From positions 1-12,395 of the forward strand of contig JAQYFM010000256.1 of assembly GCA_028723145.1 (NCBI GenBank): a stretch of 12,395 bases of DNA, written 5' to 3'. Positions 7,182 to 12,395 of the stretch are shown here, piece after piece. Both the position numbers and the translations under genes were made by a program. The stretch is from Spirochaetales bacterium. GTDB lineage: Bacteria > Spirochaetota > Spirochaetia > Sphaerochaetales > Sphaerochaetaceae. How positions within the stretch are numbered: position 1 is the stretch's first letter; each line of letters begins with the position of its first letter. A model generated the notes under the pieces. The model searched no databases and was not told the origin of the DNA. It worked only from the letters and a program-made list of their open reading frames with translations.

Positions 7182-8422
7182 TACTTAACCTCCTTTTCAT
7201 CATCTACAAAGTAGAATTCACTTGTAATAGGAAGAGCACCGAATGCACCCTGTAAATACTTTTCTCTTGTTAATGCTTTACCTCTTGATACCTTGAAGTC
7301 TGCAAGGGAGAAGTAAGTAGTACTTGATTCATGATCCTTTTGAGCAAACCAAATACCATCACGTCTTAATAAACCTTCCTTTAATAAGGATGGGTTACAG
7401 TCAACAACAAGCATTTGGCTTTCTTTGTTACAACTTTCAAAAATCTCAACAAGATGACATAAAACATCTGGATGTAAAAGCATACCAAAGTCATCAATTA
7501 CAAGAGTTTTATGACTTGTGAAGCATTCGAAGAATGCAACAGCAAGAAGAGTTAATCTTCTTAATGAAAGGCTCTCTAATGAAAAGAGGTTTGAATAACC
7601 ATCGGCCTTCTTATCGTTGATGTAAACGTGAGTAAATACTACTTTACCATCATCTCTAACACCTACTCTTCTAATATCTGTAATATCGACAGCCCAGAAG
7701 AAGTTAGTAAGCTGTTCTCTCCAAGCTGGATGTGCATTGAGCATACGCGCAATGTAACTTTCAGTTGCAGCACTAACACCCATTGGAAGAATATGTAGAC
7801 TATCTGTAAACCATGAATAAAGCTGTGAGCAGGTTTCACCACCCTTTCTAGCTGCCCAACCTAAGAAGGAAGCGGAATCAGGGATTCTAGCAGCAAGACG
7901 CTTTTTCTCACCTCTATACATCTTACCATAGCGATAAGCATAAGTATTATCACTCTCATCATACTTTCTTTCAAACATCAACTTTTTAGATGTGTTATAA
8001 ATGTGATAAAGAGTCTCTTCAAAGATTCTATCCTTGCTAGCTGCAAGTGTATAACGAGCTATGACAGTAGGATTTTCATCACTGCCATCACCCTTTTCAA
8101 GTAAAACATCGATAGAGATAGTAGCAGGAGTTGTCTTTTCAATGCCGTATGCAAATACAGTTCCAGTTAGTGCAGAAGCAAGAGGGTTTTCATTATCCTC
8201 ACTTGCAGTTACAACACGGTTTAAAACTTCAAGTGCTCTAACAAATGAACTCTTACCAGCACCGTTTGGTCCAATAATAGCACTTGTTTTAATAGCCTTA
8301 AGCTTATCGTTAATCTCAACGACCTTGCTTGGGCTTAGACGATTATCCTTAAGAGCCTCGAAGCTAATCGTCTGAGGGGACTTCACGGACTTGAAGTTCG
8401 CAATAGTCATGTTCAGTAGCAT
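7181..8422 (-). CDS. Divergent RloA/AbiL-like AAA (SMC/ABC-type) ATPase
   Basis: This 413-aa predicted ATPase belongs to the AAA_15/AAA_21 (OLD/RloA-like) group. The N-terminal strand MTIANFKSVKS and the P-loop GPNGAGKS (51-58) are canonical. The C-terminal part follows the family order: signature region, Walker B, H-loop, then LLRRDGIWFAQKDHE and the tail EKYLQGAFGALP. Key residues differ from the family pattern. The signature ESxGTRR is E283-SLSL-RR, losing the Gly. Walker B is LVIDD (307-311) in place of LVIDE. The switch His (TTHD) is DCN (341-343). ATP binding is likely but hydrolysis may be slow or absent. ATG 8422 has AAGGAG eight bases upstream, and this site begins in the stop codon of the PHP gene. 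With the RloB-like gene it forms a two-subunit system; the role is unproven. Confidence 0.75.
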   Translation of the reverse strand: MLLNMTIANFKSVKSPQTISFEALKDNRLSPSKVVEINDKLKAIKTSAIIGPNGAGKSSFVRALEVLNRVVTASEDNENPLASALTGTVFAYGIEKTTPATISIDVLLEKGDGSDENPTVIARYTLAASKDRIFEETLYHIYNTSKKLMFERKYDESDNTYAYRYGKMYRGEKKRLAARIPDSASFLGWAARKGGETCSQLYSWFTDSLHILPMGVSAATESYIARMLNAHPAWREQLTNFFWAVDITDIRRVGVRDDGKVVFTHVYINDKKADGYSNLFSLESLSLRRLTLLAVAFFECFTSHKTLVIDDFGMLLHPDVLCHLVEIFESCNKESQMLVVDCNPSLLKEGLLRRDGIWFAQKDHESSTTYFSLADFKVSRGKALTREKYLQGAFGALPITSEFYFVDDEKEVK

Positions 8423-8434
8423 ACCTTTTTCTCC

Positions 8435-9082
8435 TTATATTGATTTAATAAAATTATTCATTTTCTGATAGACTCTTGGATTTGATGCAAGTGTTTCAGC
8501 TAAGAGTTTTGGAAGCTCAAACTTGCCATGGTTATCACTTGCAATGAAATCAACAAGGCCTCTTGTAAGATATTCATTTGCTTTTGAAGTTCTTGATGAA
8601 GAAGCATTAATTTGAACTAATACTCCAAGTTCTTCTTTCATTACCCTGAATGTCTCACTTTCTGGATTTAACCAATTATATCGCTCAATGTGAGCAATAA
8701 TAATTTCATATCCCTTATCCTTAATTTTTCTTAAAGAATCTAAATAGCACTTTGGAGCAAAATCAACATTTGTTTCGCAAAGCACATAGCGAGAAAAATG
8801 CGGATAAAACTTTTGAGGAATTTCACCCTCTGTAATGTAAAGTTCACACCCTAAATAGGTATTAATACCTTCCTTTTTTGCTTTTTCACTTGCCCACTCA
8901 AAGGTTGGCTCTATCTTATCCATCTTTGTATCTACATATGGATCATTGATATGAGGTGAAAAACAAAGGTTTTCAATCCCTGCTTCCCTATAAGTTTTCA
9001 TCATCTTAGAAAAGCTGAATTTTGATAACTTTGAATCATCGACTTTTGGAAGTAGATGGCTATGAATATCAATTAAACTCAT
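8435..9082 (-). CDS. PHP-domain metallophosphatase of the CpsB/YwqE type
   Basis: This 215-aa PHP-superfamily enzyme is closest to the Mn-dependent protein-tyrosine phosphatases CpsB/CapC/YwqE, which dephosphorylate bacterial tyrosine kinases. Metal-site residues are complete: H7-x-H9 in IDIHSHLLPKVDD, H44 in SPH, E80 in GCELYI, H131 with E133-R134 in AHIERY, and D183-x-H185 in IASDNH. The AHxER signature is specific to the CpsB branch. It is slightly shorter than the usual ~240-255 aa. No kinase or capsule gene is near; instead it leads an operon with the RloA-like ATPase and RloB-like protein, 12 bases apart from the former. ATG 9082 is the only start that keeps the HxH motif. It has no ribosome site, and a promoter places the transcript start at or next to it, so the mRNA may be leaderless. 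Substrate is unknown; nucleotide or other phosphoesters are possible. Confidence 0.85.
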   Translation of the reverse strand: MSLIDIHSHLLPKVDDSKLSKFSFSKMMKTYREAGIENLCFSPHINDPYVDTKMDKIEPTFEWASEKAKKEGINTYLGCELYITEGEIPQKFYPHFSRYVLCETNVDFAPKCYLDSLRKIKDKGYEIIIAHIERYNWLNPESETFRVMKEELGVLVQINASSSRTSKANEYLTRGLVDFIASDNHGKFELPKLLAETLASNPRVYQKMNNFIKSI

Positions 9083-9089
9083 GCTAAAA

Positions 9090-9118
9090 ATTGTATTTTA
9101 TTGAATTTTAAGTTTCAA
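9090..9118 (-). promoter_or_regulatory. Strong sigma-70-like promoter of the PHP-ATPase-RloB operon
   Basis: On the minus strand, TTGAAA (9113-9118) and TACAAT (9090-9095) are separated by exactly 17 bases; each box matches consensus at four or five of six positions. Transcription should begin near 9083, one base before the PHP start codon, so almost no 5' leader remains. Confidence 0.65.
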
Positions 9119-9178
9119 GGAAAAAGATTTAATGGCTATTTTAATACTTTTATGGGCCTATTTTGTTCTTTATTAGCT

Positions 9179-9219
9179 AAAAAATGAGGGTAAATTGTTG
9201 CAATCTACCCTCTTTTTTT
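9179..9219. terminator. Bidirectional Rho-independent terminator
   Basis: A stem GAGGGTA/TACCCTC (9186-9192 with 9206-9212) continues after one mismatch into ATTG/CAAT with a 3-base loop. It is followed by seven Ts on the plus strand (9213-9219) and, after one base, six Ts on the minus strand (9184-9179). It ends the PdxA-like operon arriving from the right. Two weaker hairpins precede it: GGAC/GTCC (9239-9262) and ACCTAA/TTAGGT (9270-9287, touching the stop codon of the 114-aa gene). Confidence 0.85.
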
Positions 9220-9286
9220 GTTTAATTTAATATTTCTAGGACATTTTTTATTTAAAAAGTCCCATTTTTACCTAATTAATTTTAGG

Positions 9287-9631
9287 TTATTCTGTTATCA
9301 AGTTAGGAAACTTACCCTTTCCACCACCAGTAATAGCAATAAAAGGAAAGTCATCATTACTTTGATGGTCATTTAACCAAATAATGATTTCTTCTTTATA
9401 ACTAGAGTTTTCAAGGGCCTCCGCAAAACCATCAAGAACCATAACTTCAAAAGAAGCAGAGGAAATAAATCTCTTAATCTGCTCAAAGCCCCTTTTTGCG
9501 TCTTGTTTTGAAAACATCTTTGTTAATACCCCATCGAGTACTAACTCGCTTGGACCGAACTTTAATAACACTGCCTTTCTTCCATTAATAAAGGCTTTAA
9601 CATCACCATCATAAAAAACTATTTTTTTCAT
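9287..9631 (-). CDS. Hypothetical 114-aa protein
   Basis: I do not recognise this gene. The 114-aa product is soluble, with no signal peptide, no transmembrane segment and no cysteine. Strand-like stretches (KKIVFYDGD, KAVLLKFG, FEVMVLDG, EIIIWL, FPFIAITGG) alternate with helices, suggesting a small alpha/beta fold. The early acidic strand KKIVFYDGD and the strand ending VLDG superficially recall receiver domains, but the full pattern of conserved residues is not evident. A glycine-lysine stretch GGGKGK lies near the C-terminus, too late in the chain to be a normal P-loop. ATG 9631 begins two bases after the lipoprotein stop with only a weak GGGA upstream, so it is probably translated by coupling. 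It is the last gene of the PdxA-like operon, followed by a terminator. Confidence 0.7.
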   Translation of the reverse strand: MKKIVFYDGDVKAFINGRKAVLLKFGPSELVLDGVLTKMFSKQDAKRGFEQIKRFISSASFEVMVLDGFAEALENSSYKEEIIIWLNDHQSNDDFPFIAITGGGKGKFPNLITE

Positions 9632-9633
9632 AA

Positions 9634-10758
9634 TTAATTTCCCATGATTACTTGGAAAATATTAGTTGAATTATCTTGGAAATTATGAGTTACTTCCCCT
9701 GATAACTGTTTTAATGCCTCATCATTTCTTTGCTTAATGATTAAGAGATTTGATAAAAGCTTTTCAACATCTGAATTAGAGTACTTCAAACTCATCTCAT
9801 TCAATAACTCAATTGCTCCATCGATATCACCTACAGCTGCAGTTAATAAAGCAGCATTGTAACCACTTGGAATATGGCCTGTTGCATTATATTCTCTCAA
9901 GAAGAGTTCAGCAGCTCGTGATGTATAACCATCCTCAGCAGCTTTATACGCAACCTTTAATTCTTCAACCTTTGGCTTATTTGCCATTAAAGAAACATTC
10001 TTTCTAGCTTTTGTAGGAACTAATTGCTTTGTTATATACCCTTGGTAGGAATCAATCATTGTTTGAATCATTGAATATGGATCTGGTGCTAAGAATCCAT
10101 ATTTATCAACTTCATAACTTCTTGAATCACTTGAGTTAAAATTCTTAACAGCAACTACATTTTGGGTCTTTGCATCGATAATTGTATATGAAAAACCTAA
10201 ATCTACATTCTGATATAGGTAATACACAGTTTTAGTAACCTTTGTAGGATTACCTTGAGCATCCTTTTTATTGTAGTCAGTTTCAACAATTTTCTTAGAC
10301 TGTATGAATTCATTAATTGAGAGACTTGTAATCTTTGGAATAATTACAGCATCAATATTATTATTTTTAAGTGCATCAACAGTCGATACCCCAACTACAG
10401 ATGAGTTTAACATAACATCTGTTTTTTCAGGAGGTGTTACATTAAAGAATCCTGATTTCTCAAGTGTTGCTACAAGCTTTTTAGTTGCATAATTGGCACT
10501 TTTTTCAGAGATAGAAGTATCATAGCTTGAGGTAATATAAGTATCCCAGAATGCATCAACATCAATAGCTCTAACAAAGAATGGAGGTTTTGTCATTCCC
10601 TTAAATGGAACTGTAGATGCAACTGCAACATTTCGATATGATCCCATGTTTATTTCAGATGGTTGGTTATAAACGATAGATACACTTGTCTCACATGATA
10701 CTAATAGTAAAACAAGTGCTATAAGTACTGTAAAAAATAAAGATTTTTTAGTTTTCAA
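9634..10758 (-). CDS. Lipoprotein with CsgG-like front part and TPR-like tail
   Basis: This 374-aa predicted lipoprotein has the signal MKTKKSLFFTVLIALVLLLV followed by lipobox LVSC, with Cys22 as the lipidated residue. The next ~200 residues (YRNVAVASTVPF..., ATKKLVATLEKSGFFNV, NIDAVIIPKITSLS, FSYTIIDAKTQNVVA) follow the layout of CsgG/LpoB/DUF6340-like periplasmic domains. These bind partner envelope proteins, but the similarity is at fold level only. Residues ~255-345 contain two or three TPR-like helical pairs (AYKAAEDGYTSRAAELFLRE, GYNAALLTAAVGDIDGAIEL). It starts with TTG at 10758, seven bases after GGAG and overlapping the stop of the PdxA-like gene by four bases; no ATG keeps the signal peptide. 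It probably sits on the periplasmic face of the outer membrane as an assembly or scaffold factor; the exact role is unknown. Confidence 0.78.
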   Translation of the reverse strand: MKTKKSLFFTVLIALVLLLVSCETSVSIVYNQPSEINMGSYRNVAVASTVPFKGMTKPPFFVRAIDVDAFWDTYITSSYDTSISEKSANYATKKLVATLEKSGFFNVTPPEKTDVMLNSSVVGVSTVDALKNNNIDAVIIPKITSLSINEFIQSKKIVETDYNKKDAQGNPTKVTKTVYYLYQNVDLGFSYTIIDAKTQNVVAVKNFNSSDSRSYEVDKYGFLAPDPYSMIQTMIDSYQGYITKQLVPTKARKNVSLMANKPKVEELKVAYKAAEDGYTSRAAELFLREYNATGHIPSGYNAALLTAAVGDIDGAIELLNEMSLKYSNSDVEKLLSNLLIIKQRNDEALKQLSGEVTHNFQDNSTNIFQVIMGN

Positions 10759-11771
10759 CTGTTTACTCCTATTTGTATGTATTCAGAAGCTTTTTGAAGA
10801 GCTTGAATTAAATTATATGGCTGCATCATGTTTTTTCCAGCTCTTTCTAGCATTGCACCACGATCAACACCTACTACTAAAAATGGTAATCCCCAAGTAA
10901 CAGTAACAGTGTGTTCGAAATCAAAGGACATTGCAGCAATATGAGCTTGGTCATGAAATAGAGTAATTACTGCACGATACAAACCTTTCTTTGCTCTATG
11001 CATTAAATGGTCACCACTTACAGGTCCTATAATATTAATACCTATATTATTGGCAGCTTCAATTGCTGGGATTAATATATCCCGTTCCTCTTCATCGTAG
11101 AAAAGGCTATCTGCATGGTGTGGATTAACAGAAGCAATTGCCAAAGGTTTTTCAGTATCAAAGATGTTTTCATTAACGGTTAGAGAATCAACACGAATGA
11201 TTGTATCTAAGATTTTTTCAAAGGTAATATCCTCTAATGCTTTTCTTAGTGGAACATGGTGTGTATGAGAAAAGATTTTAACACCAGAGGAATCAAGCAT
11301 ATTAATTCCACGGCCAGATGAACAGAATTCAGGAATCATAGTTTGATACCTACTTTCTTTTATGCCTGCCATTGAAATAGCTCTAGCATCTAATGGTACT
11401 GTGACTAAAGCGTTGGCAAAGGAATTTTGTATTAGCTCAACTGCTTTTGCAGTACATGCATAAGTAGCTCTACCTGTGTTTTCACTTATCTTCCCATATT
11501 CAAACACATCCATATCAATTGTTGGAAGGTTATAAAATATGTGATTCTCCCCTTCGATTTGTCTCTGCTTTAAATCCTCATCAGTTTCTACATATGCAGA
11601 AAAAGGAAGTGGAAGTAATAAATCCCGAGAAACTTTTTTAAATAAATCTAAATCCCCAATGACAATAACACCACCATAACGTCGATGGTTTTCACTTTGA
11701 AGTGCTTTAATTATCATTTCAGGACTTACACCACTAGCTTCACCCATTGGAAGTGCAATATATCTTGTCAT
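10755..11771 (-). CDS. PdxA-family dehydrogenase with altered substrate site
   Basis: This NAD-dependent oxidative decarboxylase is of the PdxA (4-hydroxythreonine-4-phosphate dehydrogenase) fold, 338 aa, normal for the family. Metal ligands appear kept: H172 (HHVPLRKAL), H218 (SVNPHH) and H273 (FHDQ). Family blocks MGEASGVSPE (9-18), EEERDILIPAIEAA (227-240), TWGLPF and the end AGKNMM are recognisable. Residues contacting substrate in E. coli PdxA differ: the GHTE block is RYQT (141-144), and the DHGT block is DRGA (303-306). It may therefore act on another 4-phospho-hydroxy acid, as PdxA2-type enzymes do, and may not make vitamin B6. No pdxJ or other B6 gene is present here. ATG 11771 has AAGG 12 bases upstream, a rather long spacing. 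It heads an operon with the lipoprotein and the 114-aa protein. Confidence 0.8.
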   Translation of the reverse strand: MTRYIALPMGEASGVSPEMIIKALQSENHRRYGGVIVIGDLDLFKKVSRDLLLPLPFSAYVETDEDLKQRQIEGENHIFYNLPTIDMDVFEYGKISENTGRATYACTAKAVELIQNSFANALVTVPLDARAISMAGIKESRYQTMIPEFCSSGRGINMLDSSGVKIFSHTHHVPLRKALEDITFEKILDTIIRVDSLTVNENIFDTEKPLAIASVNPHHADSLFYDEEERDILIPAIEAANNIGINIIGPVSGDHLMHRAKKGLYRAVITLFHDQAHIAAMSFDFEHTVTVTWGLPFLVVGVDRGAMLERAGKNMMQPYNLIQALQKASEYIQIGVNS

Positions 11772-11886
11772 GGTGATATACTACCTTTTTTTACACCTAT
11801 ATTCAAATAAAATTACTTTTTTGCTTGACGAATTTATGTACTACACCTTAACTATATTATAAGTTGAATTTTGGAGGGTTAATATT
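11772..11886. promoter_or_regulatory. Divergent promoter region between pdxA-like gene and acidic-protein gene
   Basis: This 115-base gap must hold promoters for both directions. On the minus strand a perfect TATAAT (11856-11861) could serve the PdxA-like operon, though its -35 is weak. On the plus strand TTGACG (11825-11830) is a good -35, but the TATATT/TATTAT at 11853-11860 is spaced too far for an ordinary promoter. A direct repeat TACACCT occurs at 11792-11798 and 11842-11848, 50 bases apart (about five helical turns), a possible shared regulator site. Confidence 0.4.
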
Positions 11887-12141
11887 ATGAGAAGACCATA
11901 TGATGAAGATGAAGACCTCGATCTCGAGGAAGAAAGATATTTTTCAGATGATTATGATGAAGAAGATGAAACCTACGATGATAAAGAGTATGGTGATGAC
12001 TTTGTTTCATGGGACGAAGATGGCGAAGAGGATTTTGATGACGAAGATGAGGATGACTTCTCTGATGGATTTTTATTCGATGAAGACGATGATGATCCTC
12101 AATATGAAGATGAAGATGATGAAAAATTTGATTTTGAATAA
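11887..12141 (+). CDS. Small extremely acidic, probably disordered protein
   Basis: I do not recognise this as a named family. The 84-aa product contains by count 30 Asp and 19 Glu (58%) against only 3 Arg and 2 Lys, for a net charge near -44. Aromatic residues (8 Phe, 6 Tyr, 1 Trp) are spread evenly among the acids; there is no Cys and no signal peptide. It should be unfolded and cytoplasmic. Known proteins of this character include DNA mimics, the acidic tail of RNA polymerase delta subunit, histone-like-protein antagonists and chaperone-like acidic tails; none can be assigned. It is a genuine gene: GGAGGG lies eight bases before the ATG and a strong terminator 28 bases after the stop. The GAT/GAA-rich DNA produces long spurious frames on both strands. 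It is transcribed alone, opposite to its left neighbours. Confidence 0.82.
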   Translation: MRRPYDEDEDLDLEEERYFSDDYDEEDETYDDKEYGDDFVSWDEDGEEDFDDEDEDDFSDGFLFDEDDDDPQYEDEDDEKFDFE

Positions 12142-12168
12142 TTAAATATTTCAATACTATAAATATTA

Positions 12169-12202
12169 GTCACCAAAGATTGAAATCTTGGTGGCTTTTT
12201 TT
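12169..12202 (+). terminator. Rho-independent terminator of the acidic-protein gene
   Basis: The stem GTCACCAA(A)GAT pairs with ATCTTGGTGGC (12169-12195; one bulged A, one G-T pair) around a TGAA tetraloop. It is followed by seven Ts at 12196-12202. Confidence 0.9.
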
Positions 12203-12271
12203 GTTTTAAAACCTAAATAATTTCATATAGTTTTTAATCGAAAAGCAAATTAAGTAAAAAAATCAAAATTA

Positions 12272-12299
12272 CTTCTATTATTCATAGAAGGTGCTTCTA
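12272..12299 (+). promoter_or_regulatory. Two mutually exclusive leader hairpins before the Rpn-like gene
   Basis: CTTCTAT (12272-12278) pairs perfectly with ATAGAAG (12284-12290) around a 5-base loop. The same ATAGAAG segment can instead pair as TAGAAG (12285-12290) with CTTCTA (12294-12299) around GTG. The second hairpin ends nine bases before the AGGAGG ribosome site. The arrangement resembles a switch controlling translation or attenuation, but no ligand or peptide is evident. Confidence 0.4.
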
Positions 12300-12317
12300 C
12301 ATTCTAAAGGAGGCTAT

Positions 12318-12395
12318 ATGGCTCGAGAAGCCGATAGAATATGTAAGGAGTATTTTGACCAAAATGACAGGTTTAGTGATTTAGTTAACTTTACT
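12318..12395 (+). CDS. Rpn/PD-(D/E)XK transposase-like nuclease, N-terminus only
   Basis: Only 26 codons are inside the window: MAREADRICKEYFDQNDRFS followed by DLVNFT. The pattern KEYxxxxxRFxDLxNF is typical of the start of Rpn-family (recombination-promoting nuclease / putative transposase, PD-(D/E)XK) proteins, common in many copies in treponemes and clostridia. The catalytic part lies beyond the edge, so the call rests on the N-terminal motif alone. ATG 12318 has AAAGGAGG with a four-base gap to the start, slightly short. The leader has alternative hairpins. Such genes are often mobile or recently spread, suggesting the right edge enters an accessory region. Confidence 0.6.
   Translation, partial: MAREADRICKEYFDQNDRFSDLVNFT

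Noticed and set aside
8061..8375. 104-codon plus-strand frame
   Set aside because: It lies wholly inside the RloA-like ATPase gene, whose P-loop and family order make that frame the real one.
9083..9286. CRISPR, tRNA or attachment site in the 204-base gap
   Set aside because: No repeats with regular spacing, cloverleaf or integrase-type duplication is seen; the gap is explained by a promoter, a terminator and minor hairpins.
11900..12145. 81-codon plus-strand frame rich in Met and Lys
   Set aside because: It is a shifted frame of the acidic gene's repetitive codons, without a ribosome site of its own.
11885..12154. 89-codon minus-strand frame rich in His and Leu, opposite the acidic gene
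   Set aside because: It is the reverse complement of GAT/GAA-rich codons; it has no ribosome site and would run through the acidic gene's own start signals.

Overview
The window is AT-rich (roughly one third G+C by eye), with strong AGGAGG-type ribosome binding sites. It encodes a lipoprotein with a lipobox and a secreted protein ending in the outer-membrane-barrel signature (...AYQF), so the host is a diderm. The single-chain glycyl-tRNA synthetase, the low G+C, the membrane-bound LuxR regulator and the Rpn/transposase-like nuclease fit a host-associated spirochaete (Treponema/Sphaerochaeta-like) best. That placement is an inference; no rRNA or marker gene settles it.

Layout. Everything from 1 to 11771 is on the minus strand. 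Read in the direction of transcription (right to left) it holds five blocks. (a) 11771-9287: a PdxA-like dehydrogenase, a TPR/CsgG-like lipoprotein started by TTG, and a 114-aa unknown protein. These are tightly packed and end at a bidirectional terminator near 9186-9219. (b) 9082-6552: a three-gene operon of a PHP/CpsB-type metallophosphatase, a divergent RloA/AbiL-like ATPase and a divergent RloB-like TOPRIM partner. A near-consensus promoter places its transcript start at the first ATG. (c) 6496-5849: a signal-peptide beta-barrel protein with its own terminator. (d) 5728-4005: a seven-helix membrane LuxR regulator translationally coupled to an alpha/beta hydrolase. (e) 3939-1: three aminoacyl-tRNA synthetase genes, gltX, glyS and tyrS (cut by the window edge), with a promoter in the 65-base gap before gltX.

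From 11887 the strand switches. A stand-alone gene encodes an 84-aa protein that is 58% Asp+Glu and has its own terminator. It is followed by the start of an Rpn/PD-(D/E)XK transposase-like gene whose leader can form two mutually exclusive hairpins.

The most interesting part is block (b). The ATPase and its RloB-like partner both look like an RloAB/AbiL defence pair, but both lack several hallmark catalytic residues while remaining intact, overlapping, well-translated genes behind a CpsB-type PHP enzyme. This suggests a repurposed or unrecognised derivative of the defence pair. Second in interest are the 7TM-LuxR/hydrolase pair and the extremely acidic protein.
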